DNA of 64,000 nucleotides from Cyanoderma ruficeps (GCA_008694505.1 VZDJ01007747.1:29492574-29556573), one strand, 5' to 3'; positions 37,001-49,925 are shown, counted from the first letter of the stretch. The notes: a model not told the origin generated them from the sequence alone. Numbers and translations: made by a program.

Positions 37001-38142
37001 TGTGTGCCAGGTATTAAATAGTGGCATAAAACTAGGAAAAAATAGGAAAGCTCTATTTAATAACTGACTTGCTGCTTTTGTCAAAATGCAGGAATACATT
37101 TTGTTGATTGAGGTCTGGATCTGTTAACGCATTTTCAGTTGAGATGAAATAATTTTGTAAAATAATTATCCTAACACATCAGAAATGCAGGCAATCAATT
37201 TGTATTAAAATATCACAAGTTCAGGCTCTTTTTAGTGTTACAAATTACCTATCCTTGGAATATTGTTAGCTAGCTCTTGAATTACAAGAAATTCCTTCTG
37301 TGTTATTCTTGACTGGCTAGCTTTGGTTGGGATGTACAACTCCCCAAATGTATATTTACATCTACCAGGGCCCATGATACAGTATATGCTGTTACTCCTT
37401 TTTCATCTAGGTTTTAATTTTGGCTTAATAAGATTTAGTACTTTTTCTGTGCTATACAATTCTGGGCTCTCCTCATGTGCACGTCCTGAATGTTGCATCC
37501 TGGCTCATATAATGACTGTCAGCTAAGGGCAGGCACAGGAGTGGTGATGCACAGCAAAGATGTTGATATGCCAGTTTTGTGACTCATCTGGTGACTGGTT
37601 TGGCCCCTAGGATAAATCTGAGAGCTTGCAGGTTGTCTTCAATTCATTCCTGCTCTATGGCCTCCTATGGCTGTTTTCTGCCAACGCACATGCATGTGAG
37701 AGTGATGCACTAAGACTGTTCCTGCTTTTTGCCTGAGATCCAGGTCAGGGGCTGCACCGGTCCTGTATCTTTGGGGGCATGTTCTGGATGCACTACAGGC
37801 ATCAGAACCAAGGCAGTGGGCTGGAAAATGTAATAACAGACTTTCCAGGAAGTGTGATGGTTCTTAAGACAACCAGTTGTGTCTGTATCAAAGCCAACCC
37901 TCATGGGAAAAACATTTCTAGCTATTTTTAAGAACTGAGAGCAAGTCAGAGAACATAACACAGTAAAAGAGCATAGAAGTAGGAGATTGTGCACTTCATT
38001 CCTGCAGAACAAGTTTATGTTTGGTGACCATGAAGCTGTTTGTGGGAGGCAGTCACAGGCAGGAGCACTTGTGGATGTTTTTTCAATTTTGAAAGAAAAG
38101 GAGAAACGTAATTTTGTTGAAGTTTAGCAATTACTTACCGTA
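34031..38142. other. unannotated DNA, no gene seen
   Basis: No gene or named repeat was found. A minus-strand frame of 150 codons (34653-35105) is open without low-complexity sequence, but it has no domain, signal or family I recognise and a shorter frame is open on the other strand over part of it. An A/C-rich low-complexity stretch lies at about 34378-34440. Confidence 0.45.
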
Positions 38143-38256
38143 GTTAATTAATCATATAATTAAGTAAAATGAGACCATATTTCTTGAAATGTGTCAGATT
38201 ATTATGATACATTTTGGTAATTATGTGTAATAAAATTAATTAAACATATAATTCAA
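38143..38256. promoter_or_regulatory. AT-rich block dense in TTAATTA motifs
   Basis: TTAATTAATCATATAATTAAG begins the block and AATTAATTAAAC closes it, with GGTAATTATG and TTATTATGA between them. At least four TAATTA-type homeodomain cores fall in 114 bases. Such density can occur in enhancers or simply in AT-rich DNA, so confidence is low. Confidence 0.22.
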
Positions 38257-40869
38257 AGAATCAGGAAAATTATTACTTGAAATGATTTATCTCACACGTA
38301 GGTCAGAAAAATGTTTTATTTTTCTTGTGCTCAATCTGAACCTTATAATCTGATCTTTCCTGTTTTTGAAATTATTGCAGATTTCCAGTATGAGTTCTTT
38401 CTCTTAATATTAGTTCTTGGTCCAAATTTTTCTTGGGATTCTTTAAACCTTATAATAATATTGGTCATCCAGTATAAAAAAACGTTGTCTCTCTCTTTTT
38501 AGATCATTATTCAGAAAATAGATGTAACTGTTGCATTGTGCTTATTGTTGCACATACAAAGTGTTTGTAAAAGACAAGAAAGGAAAAGAAAATGAGGAAA
38601 ACAAATATTACCCAAGTGTAAGCCAGTGTGTTTGGAGCTCAAAGATGTTTTAATATGTTTTTTTTGGCATCTGCCTGAAGCATCAAGCACACAAATACTC
38701 TCCCTTGGTATGGAGGCCTAAACTGACCTTTCTTTCAAGTTGCAACATTTTTTATAGTTAGTTCTCATTTCCATTACTGCTGGGAGGAAATTCTGCTGCC
38801 ACTGCAGATGAGATACTCTAAGAAGGGGAAGTGATATTAAAAAAACCTATAAAATCATGCTTGTGATATTAATTTTCTCACCTCAGGCTTAATAATAATT
38901 TTATGGTCATTTTTGAGAAGTTTTTTAGCCATAATGTTTTATCTATCTTTATGGTCCCTTACGCTGTATTTAATCAGTATAATTATAGAAGGATAATTAA
39001 ATATAATGCTACTTAGTTCTTGAAATTTTAGCACTATTACTATTAATGTAACTAAAAAAAGCCCCTTGTAAATCTTGATGTCTACACAAAGCAAAATATT
39101 TGATATGCCATTAAAAAGGAAATGGTGATGCATTTTTCTTGGTATGGCAGCACACATCCTAATGCATTAGTTCATTGGTGGTTGAAAGTAATTTTTAGCC
39201 GCATGAAATCAACTGAAGTGAAAGACACTCATTTGTTTTAGGATCCTAGGATGTCTCAGATTTTTAAGAAACAGCATAGGCCTCAATTTAGAAAACTACT
39301 TAGGCTTATGATTAAACTAACCTTTAGGGAGTGCAACTCTTGAGTGCTTGTGTTTATGTTACAAGTTTACATGCCCAGATGGACTGATTTTTGCATATCT
39401 TGTAGTATCTTTGGGAAGAAAGCCATGGATCTGGTGCCGATATGATCTGTGTTCATCTTGTTTAAATTGAAATGAAAGAATCATGTATGGGAGGAGAGGC
39501 TGGGGTAAATGGGTGTAAGGAGGCATATGTCAGTGCTGCTCAAACCTGCTTATGGTGGTACTGTGAACAGGATGCAGGATGAATAATGTAAATTTTGCCC
39601 TAAACCTGTTTCTTTGCCCCTTAATTTCACATTCTTGACTTGCCATGGGAAAAACTTTTAGATTGATAGGTTAGATACTGCACTTCTATGATAAACACCA
39701 TAGTTCCTTCATTTGTTTTCAAATAGATGAAGGAGTTGTGATGTTTTAAAGTGTCCTGTAAGTAACAGGAATATAATCAGTTTGATGTCAGTCTAAAAAC
39801 ATGTCATTATATGCATCCTAATGGACACTAATTGTCAAGCTTGTCAGAAGAGAGCCAAGACAGAATGTGCTCATCCTTTTTAGCTCACGGCTGAGGCAAG
39901 GAATTGTAAAGACAATCCCTTGATTTTGTCATGCAGCACCACTTGTCTCTACTTCTCCACAGTATATGTCAATTAGACACCTTTGCAGTCAGCATCTTCA
40001 GCATTTCTCTGGGGAACTCTGGGACCAGCTTTTTCACGTACTGGTGCTAGCTCCAGTCATGTCAAAAATTACATGTATGCTTTTGGACGATGGATGGTTC
40101 TATGTCTTGCACATGCAGGTGTCAAACATGCAGATTTGGGCCTTAGATTGGCACTGAACTGTCTGCTTTGGGACAATAATCTTGACTCATGCTGTCTTGT
40201 TAGTCCTAAGCTGTATTTACACTTCCAACAGACAATGTAAGTGATTCAGAATTGATCTGCCATGCAAATACAAAATTAAAAAAGTAAAATTGTGTTGCAT
40301 GTTCCTAGCCTGGCAGTGATGCCACATAATTTCATGCCTTTGAGAAAAACAGAGGAAATACATGCTAGAAAAACATCTGTAAGCTAGATAGTTCTTCTTC
40401 ACTGTGAATGTCAGATACAAGTAGTTATCACTGCAGAGAAAGGTATGGTGCCATGTTAAGGCTGTCTCTAGCAAACTTTCAGAAGCAGTCTCCCAAGGAA
40501 GGGGGCACAGGATTTGGGCTGTGCCTGTGCAGTGGAATTGAGGGACGTGAACTCCTTCTGGGGTGGAGACTTGTAGACTGATTTATAAATGAAATGTAAA
40601 ACTCCTTTCTTGTCTTCTCACTCTTACTACAGAATTAATTTTAGAAACTAGAACCTTTTCCCTAATATTTTCCTAAAGGAAATGTTTCTTCTATGGAGGA
40701 AATACCTCTTTTCAAGAGAGTCTGAACAGAGTATCACCTGAATGCTGCTTCTGCTGTGCTTCATGTGACAGTGAAGAAAAAAAAAATCGGGGGTTTCATA
40801 GTACTGTTACTAAACTAAGTATCATGCTAGCACAAAGTATGAGTAGTTGTAGTATATTGGTTTGAAAAG
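38257..40869. other. unannotated DNA, no gene seen
   Basis: Only short open frames (85 codons or fewer) on both strands. TTCTATGATAAAC near 39685 recalls a CR1 tail, but the upstream bases do not support it. Confidence 0.5.
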
Positions 40870-41574
40870 TTGTGCAAGACGCTATGCAGGGTGGGAATAG
40901 TAGGTCATATTAAATGCCTTTTTTTCTGCTTATCCTTGCTAGAAGAGAAGGAACAGCACTGTTTGAAAGTGCTCAGCCGTATCCTCAGTGATTTTAATGG
41001 AGATAGGCAGCCGCCACTCTCCCTTCCAAGGAGAATCCTAGCACCTTCTTCTGTGTCCCATTGCAACTACTGCTACTTCTGTCTTGGTGCAGCTTCAGGG
41101 GTCAGGTTGGGCATAGGAGCATCAGTATCCTTGGAAGAGGTGGACAAAGTTGGATACTCTAAGGGGACTTTTAAGAACCATACTCTAAGGGGACTTTTAA
41201 GAACCAAAGCAGGTGCCAAAAGTGAAGAAGTATCAGCACGTAACACTGGAGCCATGCATTACAGTGATTATTTACTGTTCATAGCATTGGGTATACATCG
41301 TTTTACTACACTGGAGGTTGCAGTGAGGTGTAAATGTTACATCTGCCTTGCAACAATGCTCTGCACAAATTGCATTTGGTATCTCCATTTCTATGGTATT
41401 AAGTCAGACTATATCGGGGTGTATTTTCAGAACCTTGGATTTAAATTCAGGGTTGTTTGGCTAAAATTCCCAGCTGTTTTGTTAAAAAAAACTCCAGCAG
41501 AACAATTGAACCTCCTGTTTTTCCAGAAGAATGAATGTCCCTGTGGTTACTGCTGTGGGACACGTGCAGTTTAA
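40870..41574 (+). other. longest open frame (234 codons), probably not a gene
   Basis: This frame is unusually long for AT-rich DNA. The translation has scattered Cys residues, a K/R-poor composition and no domain, signal peptide or membrane pattern I recognise. It crosses a perfect 26-bp tandem duplication (41155-41206). Because 26 is not a multiple of three, the reading frame upstream and downstream of the repeat would have been different before the duplication. The present length is therefore a by-product of that event, which argues strongly against a conserved protein. There is no splice, promoter or poly(A) context to support expression. Confidence 0.25.
41155..41206. repeat. 26-bp perfect tandem duplication
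   Basis: The unit begins TACTCTAAGGGGACTTTTAA and ends GAACCA. It occurs at 41155-41180 and again at 41181-41206 with no mismatch. The identity suggests a recent event or assembly-level duplication. Confidence 0.93.
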
Positions 41575-41662
41575 GTACTACTGCTTCTTTTCCCACTTTA
41601 ATAAAATACAAAATGGCAGCTTTTCAGAGATGACTCTTCCTGCAATAAAATGTCTGTCCCTT
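41575..41662. other. short unique spacer
   Basis: Flanking sequence of the solo LTR that follows. AATAAA at 41645-41650 on the plus strand lies outside the LTR, and its role is unknown. Confidence 0.4.
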
Positions 41663-42375
41663 TGTAGTGGTTTAGGGCAAATCTGGGAGGAAATCTCCCA
41701 GGGGGCACTCCCTCCCCTCCCCCCAACCGATTCGGAAAAAAAACCTCCTCAGAGAGAAGTGGAAAGAACCCTGTTTATTAAACAGGCAAAGCACTCCCTG
41801 GCGCAACAAACTGAACAATACCCGATGACAAGAACTTTGTGCTGCTCTGGAGAGATGACAGATTTAGGAAAAAAGTCCCTCCTGTAGGTGGTTGCTCTGT
41901 CTCAGTCCCTCTGGTGCTGGGAAACGTTGCTGCGCAGATCTTGGTGGGTTCCAGATGCAAGTCCCCATGGTGCTCCCCCGGGTCCTCAGTCTAGAGAGAT
42001 TTTAACAGTTCCAAGGGAAGGCAAAAAAAGAAAAAAGAAAAAACCAGGAACGAAGAAAGGGAAAAAAAAAAACCCAACAGGAGGAGAAGGCAAAAAGTGA
42101 AGCTTCTCCCCCTCTGCTAGCTACACACTAAGTAACTAACTACTAAAAAAAAAAGGCACAAGGAAAAAAAAAAAAAAAGAAGAACTCTCCGTCCCTTGCC
42201 TTGTGTTGCTGAATCTGACTCTCAAGGCCAGCCAGCTGAAGAGGGTTTCTGAAAACAAACTGCGTGCCTCTCCCTTCCCCTGGCTCCCAGACCCAACACC
42301 AAAGGCACACAGGGCAATATCCAACACAAACCCAACAGACGACTGGGAATACAAACATCCCATCATCCCAGGACA
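41663..42375 (-). mobile_element. solo LTR of an endogenous retrovirus, minus orientation
   Basis: The block starts TGTAGTGGTTTAGGGC and ends CATCATCCCAGGACA, giving the TG...CA frame of an LTR. In minus orientation the order is: start TGTCCTGGGATG, a T-rich middle (the long A runs at 42023-42072 and 42144-42178), a poly(A) signal (AATAAA, complement of TTTATT near 41776-41781) and an end CTAAACCACTACA. This layout, including the T-rich middle and the TTTGCCCTAAACCA end, matches a class of LTR widespread in songbirds and relatives. There is no internal retroviral sequence on either side, so it is a solo LTR left by recombination. Flanks CCCTT and CTCAT are not matching target duplications. 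A CTCF-core-like string (CCCAGGGGGCA) lies near 41698. Exact family not named. Confidence 0.8.
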
Positions 42376-43430
42376 CTCATAGGAAGAAAGACGTTTTTGC
42401 ATTGCTGCTTAGGAAGGTGGTGGTGTAGAAAGTTTTGTTGGTGGACTTGTGAAGAAGACATTGGATATGTCTGTATGGTGTTAGAACTGTAATTAGTGAA
42501 AAGTGTTTTAGAAACTGTATTTCACATTTAGAATACAAACGGAGTTGTTATGTTGCCTGTCCTTCTCTTCTCCTTTCAATTAGTTTGTCCCTTAAAAAAG
42601 ATTCTTTGGATAAAGAGCATTTCTTTTACATCATGGGGGAATTTCATAAAAAAAACCCCACAAAAGCAGGACAACTGATGGAAGAAGTGATTTTTTAAAA
42701 GGCCAGGTAATTCTTGGATGGTTGAGCTACAGCCATGCTTAGAAAAGATGTAATACGGAAGCTGCTTTAATTATAAATAAAAGAATTGGTAAGCAAGATG
42801 AATTTCTGCCAAGTAGGGAGCTTAGCCCAGCTTTGACGCTCAGCAGAATGGCATAGTCCCTTTTCATTTTTACTTGTGTGGTTCATTTTAATAATGTGCT
42901 TTGTTTTTCAGTGACTGGATGGAAGAAGCATTAAGAAGACTCTTCATTAATATGGATTTGCATTTTTGAAACTATTGGGTAGCAAAATGCATTAAAAATA
43001 AGATCCAATGAAATACCCAAGGGAACTACTGTTACGTGTTAGTGGTGGTGTTCTTCTAATGGCACCAGAACCTTTGTGGTAACAACCAGATTTTTCTCTT
43101 CACGTACCTGGCTGTCCCAGATTGAGGTAGCTTTTTACCTGTGCTTAAATACATTTCAGAATACATAGGTTTGTATTCTATCTCTTCTCTGAAAACCAAT
43201 TATCAGAAATCAAAGAATCACAACTCATGACACTGAATTCAAGCTGGGAATACCTATAGCCCTTGTAGAACAGGGATATTTCTCTGGATTATTCTGTAAT
43301 CTGTGTGGGTTTAAAAACCTTGTATCTAGAACAGTTTCTTCCCCAGTGTTTAAGGCAAATCTTTTTCAAAGGTTCATATAGTCGTAGGCTATTGCCATTC
43401 TCTTCTTCAGCTTCAGGCTCAGGACTTGGA
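42376..43430. other. unannotated DNA
   Basis: Nothing was recognised between the solo LTR and the next CR1 scrap. Confidence 0.5.
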
Positions 43431-43540
43431 GTCACAGAGTCATTAAGGGTGGGGAAAGACCTTTTAGATCATTGAGTCCAACCATTAATTTAGTATTGCC
43501 ACGTTCCCTGCTAAGCCGTGTCCCCAAGTGCTTATGAACA
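43431..43540 (-). mobile_element. CR1 LINE 3'-end scrap, antisense
   Basis: GTCACAGAGTCATTAAGGGT, then GGGGAAAGACCTTTTAGATC, then ATTGAGTCCAACCATTAATT, reads as the antisense 3' end of a CR1 subfamily whose copies say 'ggttggaaaagacctctaagatcattgagtccaaccat'. The continuation GCTAAGCCGTGTCCCCAAGTG also fits, then homology fades. It is a short, decayed fragment of about 110 bases. Confidence 0.85.
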
Positions 43541-46500
43541 GCACTAGAGAAGATGCAATGGATATTCCTATGGGATTCTTCCATCTAGCCTCTCTTCTAC
43601 CTTTTAAATCAGCAATATTTATCTCCATCAGTCTTTGTGGAGGGAAAGTTAACTCCTCATTTTTTGTCCTAGAATTTGCCCCCTTTTTCTTGCCCATTCT
43701 ATAAATTTTTTTTCTTGCTGCTTCTCAGAAGCAGCTCATCTGCATTTCCAGGAGGAGCTAAGTTGCAGCTCAGAACATGATGGTACAATGATCCAGACAT
43801 TCCCTGTAAAGATTAATTTCTTTGAGCGCTACTCAGTAGCATTTATTTTCCCCATCAAGCCATTTTTTCTTATATGTTCCTGCCTTGCTCTTTGCTGATC
43901 CTGCAAGCCATTCTTACAATAGGCCTGTTACCCCGTAATGGCTATTAAAACATGACTGCTGTTCTGTGGATTCTCACCCTTGTGCTTTACCTCCTCACTA
44001 AATCTCCCATTCTTCTACTTGACTGTTTGCCTCTCCAAAGTTTGCTGCATTTGGCTGAGATGCTGTCTTACATTCAAAGAATGACTCTTGAATGATGTGG
44101 CTTTCATAATGATCTTGGAAGGTAAAAGGTTGTGATAGATGGACATAGTAAAAAAGGATTTTTTTTGGGAAGCAGGAACATGTTTTTACTCTGCTGTCTC
44201 TACTGGTCCATTTACCACTGAGAGGAGAAAGAAGTGGAGATTAGAAGCTGTTCTGCTAAATTAACCCTAGCTGGTCTCAGGTGATTAGTCACTAATACAT
44301 TTTTGCATGAACACCTTCAGCTGACAAATTCTGACTCCTAGCACCAGGTGGCTAAGAGCTTTCCTACAGAAATACATGAACTCAAGTAATATCTGCTGTT
44401 GAATTCTTTGTGTAGTTAATGGGAACTGGCATCTTCTGCCATCAACTGTAATTCAAGTAAATTATAGTCTTTGTGACAGAAGAAATTAAACTATGTTGTA
44501 CAGCACATGGCCCAACACAAATCCATGATTTTCAACATCCCAAATTACATAAGCAATGTCTTTACAGTCAAGTTTTTTAAGGCAGATTAATTGTTCATGT
44601 CAATGCTTATTTTTTGAGATCTTTTGTTTTCCTTACCTCACCAGCATTACTTAGGGCAGCTTTTCATAGAAGAGACTGGTGGAAAGAAGTTCTGAATTTC
44701 TTATTTGGTGTTTAATTTGGAAAACCTCTGTATACCTGGCAGTTGGGAAAATCCAGCATCTCAGTAAGGAATTGGAAGACTATTTTTAGATAACCATGTT
44801 TTGGAAATCTTGCTTGTAATTTTCTTCCGTAATAAAATGTGGTCCATTTAATCTGTTCTGCATAATTTCCAATCATGATACGACTCCTTGTGCAGAAATA
44901 ATTAACTAGAATGTCTGAGGTCATTTGTATCTTTTGCTTTACAGAACAAATGACATAATGGCCACTACTCAGGATTAGGGACGAGATGGCCTTAAAGTTT
45001 TAATATTGTTCTGTTAGCTGCCGTAAACCAAGATGCCAATAATGGTTTGCTAACCTGCAGAGAGAACCTTAGATGTTGAAAAAAATGCTAGATGGATTTG
45101 TGTAGTTGTCTGAGACCTCTGTCTGGAAGGTACTATGTTAACTGGTCACTGCAACATCTCATTTAATGAAACCCTTTGGCAGTTCAGGTCTTTATTTCTT
45201 TTGTTCCTCCTCTTCTGCCTGAGAATGGGGCAACCAGTATTTATCTGCTTGACAGGAATACTGTGGAAAGTAAGGAAAGCCTGTGAAGTGCTTTGAAGTT
45301 GCAGTGCACAGCAGAGTAACACTTCTATGAATAATATTTTCTGCTCCATTTTTCATGATAGCCAATTAATGTATCAAAAAGAGTAAAACTTTCAGAATCA
45401 TAGTAGTTGATAGAAATGCACAGAATATTTATCTTTAAGGTGTAATAACAAAAAGTAACTGATGAGTATGGCAAAAATCACTCAGAAAAGATGTGAGTGA
45501 GTGTTCATCTTCCCAAATTAATCAGCAGCTTCCTTAAGATGGGAAATTTGGCTGTTTTAGGTCTACTTGTCATAACTATGATATCAACCAGGTTTCAGTA
45601 TCTTGAAATATTTTTTAATTAATTTTTCCCCCACTTTAACTGGAGGAAAATATATTTTGTGGCATTAGTACTATGCAAAACCACTCCTATGTGTTCTAGT
45701 TGCAGGACTCGACCAAATGCAGTGTGTGGGTGCTTAAAAGAATCATGTTTCTTCTTTTACTCTGTCTGCTTGGGTATGTAGAACTGAAATGAGTCCAGGT
45801 CTGAAGACAGAGAACCGTACAAACCTAAGCAAGCCTTAACAGCTCAGCAGTAGAAAACCCCCAGTGAAAGCTGTTATCAGCTCTGTGTCCTCTAGTTTTT
45901 GTGTTGAAACAAAAAGTCTTAACTAAGGCAAATGGACAGAGGTAATTGTGGTTTGAATTTCTGTTTTTCTCAGCTGTAAGTGGAGAGAGTTCCGTATCTT
46001 TTTATATGAGTAAATCCCACTAGATTGTTATTAACCCTTGCTGACATTTTTTTGATCCAACTTTCTTCTAATCAAGAGGTTGACTAGGTGACACAGAAAG
46101 GCTAAGCCATACACTGGGGTTTTATTATCCATCTGGAGTTCCAGAAGAGTTAGGGACATGCTTAGCTTAGAAGATTTCAAAATAAAGTATCTGAATTTTT
46201 TTGGTGCAGGGAGTGTTTTCTTGGTTTTGATCACTTACAGGCTTTTTGACAATTGCTTAAAATAGAAGCATAGTATTTGAGGCCAAACAGACTGTATCAT
46301 CCTCAGGTTTGAAGGTTATTTTCTGGCCTTTTCATTCTCAGAACTTTTCCAATAATGTTTCATGTTTAACTTAAAAACAATTTATGGCTGAAGAAGATAC
46401 ATTTTTTTACCAGTGTATTTTGTTAATGAAAATCTGTTATTTGCCTACCTCCATTAATTAAATTTGTCATACTTAAAAATTTGTGGAAACTATCTATTCT

Positions 46501-48807
46501 TGAATAAAGATATAAATAGACCTGAATTTGATCTTTCATGAACTCTACATTTAATAATTTCAAATTAATTTTGGTCTGTCATTCTCACCATCAGTATGCA
46601 TATGGTGTATGTGTGTGTTTATCTAGCATATTTGTGTGCTTGTGCATTTAATTGATTTATTCAGCAGCACTTCAGTTTGTACTAGGATTGTTAAGAATTT
46701 CAAGCTTGGTATTCTATGGGTTCAGTAATCTTAACATAAATTATTCCTTTTTTAAAATTAGCTCTAGATTTCCATTGGGAAAAGAATAGTATCACCCATA
46801 TAGAAAATTAGCTTGGGGTTATACATATCAGAACAGTCAAATCCTTGAGGAATCACTGCGTTCATCATTGCAGAGTGGTGTTGTGTATTGGGGAACAGAT
46901 TCAAAAGAAGTAGCAGATTGACAAATAAGGTAAAGTTCAAGTGACTTTTAATGCTGTCAGATTCAAAAGTCTTGCTCCTCTAAGTCTTTCATGACACCTA
47001 TTTGATTACATTGGTTCCTATCTTTGTACTGCTTTTGGTCTTTCTTGCTCTTGTATTGTCAGTAGTGTTACCATTTTACTGACTGTCAGCTGAAAATGTC
47101 CCTCCCCCCAATATGTCCCCTTACATTTAGAAATTTTACATAATTGCTGTCACATTTTGGTTCCCAAACTAGATTGATGTGCAGAGTGAACTCCCTGGCC
47201 CTTGCAATATTTTTCAGTATCTAATTTCTTTCTAAAAATTTCAACCCTGAAAGCAAATATAAAGTTTTTAGATCTCATTCTAGTTGAGAAAACCTTTGTT
47301 AAGTAAGCTAACTGCAATGTAGTGAAATTTTACCTGCCAGGATACCTGGCACATTAATTCCAGAAAATGAGTGATATTTCTTTGTGTGTCACTGTTGATT
47401 ACATTCCGTATTGCCTATGTTTTTAGGAAAGAGAAGTTGGAAAAGTATTTAAAATGAGAATCGAAAATAAAAAAATTGAATTGAAGAAAGACTGAGCAAT
47501 GAAACATAAAGAAGAAAATGAACAAAATTAATAAAAAGAGAAAGGTGTAAGTTATTATTTCAGCCTTTCAAAATGGGGGACATTTTCTTAGGAAGTGGTG
47601 CAACAGAAATGGAGGTGAGGACGGGACGGGTTGTGCAGGACATCCCTTGTATTCAAACAGATCCTCAAGTACTCTTGAGTCAAGCACAGGCAACAGAAAT
47701 GCTCAAGAATAAAAACTGAAAATTTCTGGGTATTTTTGAAAATAAGGTTTGTGCCTAAGGGGATTTGGGCCCCCGTCTCATACTGGTCATGCATAGGTGT
47801 GTAAACCAAATGTTTTCATTCATTTATGAATTGCTCTGACAAGGGAGGAAAGACAGAGAAGAAAGCGGGTGACCAAAGCCAGTTTTGTGCCAACAGAGTG
47901 TTGTTTTCTAGGAAACAACACTTGCATAGCTTCACTGTTGCTGAGTCACTACTCTGCAGGTCAAAGCAAATCCACATTTTTTATACTGTATCATAAATTT
48001 TGATTGTGTTTCATATGGGTGGGAAGTTCAGAATTCTGAATGTAGATGAATTATAGGAATGAAGGTAAAAGAGGGGCAAAATGTTTCCTGCTGAGGTAGT
48101 CTGTGGAACAGTGTTTTATTTCTATTAATACTAGGTTTTTTAAAAAAGAGAATGTGTTAAAAAAAATTCTTTTTCAATGTCATGATGTGTGTGATGAAAC
48201 CTGAAAACCATTAAAGTGCTAAAGAAATCAAAAATTAATGATGATATTTCATCTTTAAGCTATTGCTAATGCAAAGTAGTGCATCAGAGTAAAATAAAAT
48301 AAGGAAAATGTGTGAATGAAATTTTGAGTTTTCTGAATTTCATGGTTTTTCTACTCTGTGTCTTGTGATTTAGAGTGTTATATATCAGAATTTCCAGTTT
48401 ATGAATGATCCTTTGTTGCGAACATATACAAGGTACAAGCTTTTGACAATGAAAAACTTAATGATCCACAGCAAGAACAGGGAGGAAAAGCAAGCAATAA
48501 CACATGGAAGTAAATTTACTAATTTCTTCATTGTAAAGATAATCATGGTTCTGAAATGCAGTGAAAAAAGATGATGTTGAGATGCTGTGGTTAATGGGAG
48601 CTGTAAAAAACTGAAGCAGATGGAAGAGCACAGATGGAAACTTGAGGAGAAATAGCCTGTCCAGAGATCTGCTTGCTGCTGTAGTTTGAAATTCATAAGG
48701 TTTTGGTGCCATGTAGAAATGTAATTTCCTTGGGTTTCCAGGTACTTGGATAGTATAAATGAGCTCTTTCACCATGTTGTAATTATGACAGAAAAAAGAA
48801 CTATTTA
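43541..48807. other. unannotated AT-rich DNA, no gene seen
   Basis: Open frames are 73 codons or fewer outside the repeats. A TG-rich stretch lies at about 46598-46620. No exon, RNA gene or additional repeat could be supported. Confidence 0.5.
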
Positions 48808-48955
48808 GAATCCTTAAATACTTTAAGTTGGAAAAGACCTCTAAGATCATTGAGTCCAACCATTACCCCAGCACTGCCATATTGACCACTAAACCAAGTC
48901 CCCAAATGCCACATCTATGTGCTTTCTGAACACTTCCAGAGGTGGTGATACTTAG
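48808..48955 (-). mobile_element. CR1 LINE 3' end, antisense, first of the stack
   Basis: GTTGGAAAAGACCTCTAAGA, TCATTGAGTCCAACCATTAC, CCCAGCACTGCCATATTGAC and ACTAAACCAAGTCCCCAAAT are clear antisense CR1 3'-end text of the same subfamily as the scrap at 43431. The fragment stops at about 48955, where a second, different CR1 3' end begins. The fragment is therefore a separate insertion next to, or into, the older copy. Confidence 0.9.
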
Positions 48956-49790
48956 GGAATCATAGCATAAATTGGTCTGAAAGAGTCTTCAAGAGATCTC
49001 TTGTCCAGCCTCATACAGTGTGGCCAGGTCAGACCAGGTTGCTCAGGAACTGACCCAGTTGAATCTTCAAAGTCTCTGAACAAATTAAACAACTTTTAGT
49101 GCCAGCTCATTCCACTGGTGGACTGTCCTTACAGGGAAAGGTTTTACTCTGTATCCTGTCTAAACCTCTCTTATTTTACCTTAGGCCCACTGTTGTCTAT
49201 GCCGTCATGCCCTCCCTGCCCTAAAGACCCCAACTTCATCTCTTCAGTGACCTTCCTCACAGGTGCTAGGGACTGTTGGTAGGTGCCCTCAAAGCCATCT
49301 GTTTTCCAGGCAAAACATGCATTGTTCCCTGAGTTTCTCCCCACAGGTCTGGTGCATCAGACCCCAACCAGTCTTGAAACCCTCTGCTGAAATTTGCCTC
49401 GGTTCATTGATGTGTTTCTCGTATTTGTGGGTGGGGTTTGTGGTGATGTGGATGTGGTTTGATGAGCACTGCACAGGGCAGTTGTCCATTCTCTCTGCTG
49501 GCCATAGTCCTGCTCTCACAGCTGAGGAAACTGCTGGCCTTTGCTGCCAGTGCACACTGCTGGCTCATGTTCAGCTCCATACACACCAAGACTTTCCACT
49601 GGACTGCTTCCCAGTGAAGCCCAGGCTGGAATGTATATTCCTTCCCAAGTGCAGGAAAGGGCTTTTGTTCTTGTTGAATTTCAGGAGGTTCCTACTTGTC
49701 TGAAGACAGGTGCCAGATTTTCCTTCTGCCAGTTCTTGGAGGTCTGTCCTTCTCCTTTCAAAGGCACTCCTTTCAAGTGAGCAGCCTTGG
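48956..49790 (-). mobile_element. CR1 LINE, antisense, with ORF2 C-terminal remnants
   Basis: A second CR1 3' end begins at GGAATCATAGCATAAATTGG and continues through CAGACCAGGTTGCTCAGGAA. Further in, the minus strand still spells ORF2 residues: positions 49574 down to 49494 read LNMSQQCALAAK...MASR, matching the conserved stretch near the end of the CR1 reverse-transcriptase ORF (NMSQQCA...VASR in intact copies). The plus-strand text CCTTCCCAAGTGCAGG ... TTGTTGAATTTCAGGAGGTT at about 49638-49690 is the antisense of the neighbouring ORF2 region. Indels break all frames, so the protein is dead. A plus-strand frame of 146 codons (49263-49703) is an antisense shadow. Confidence 0.85.
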
Positions 49791-49925
49791 ATGCAGCCTG
49801 CCAGGTCCCATGGATGCCTAGGGGCTGAGTTCTCCTGAGATAGCTGAGTCAGTCCTCTTCCACTGCTGGGCCTCCCCTTCTCCAGCTCTGGCTCCCAGTG
49901 CTGAGGCCTGGAGGACCTTTTTGGT

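Noticed and set aside
39660..39700. possible CR1 tail (TTCTATGATAAAC)
   Set aside because: The upstream 100 bases do not match the CR1 3' end, so a single octamer-like match is chance.
42136..42402. two minus-strand frames of 77-88 codons
   Set aside because: They lie in the solo LTR and contain poly-Phe from its T-rich middle. LTRs of this kind do not encode protein there.
49263..49703. 146-codon plus-strand frame
   Set aside because: It is the antisense of a CR1 ORF2 remnant, whose true coding sense is the minus strand.
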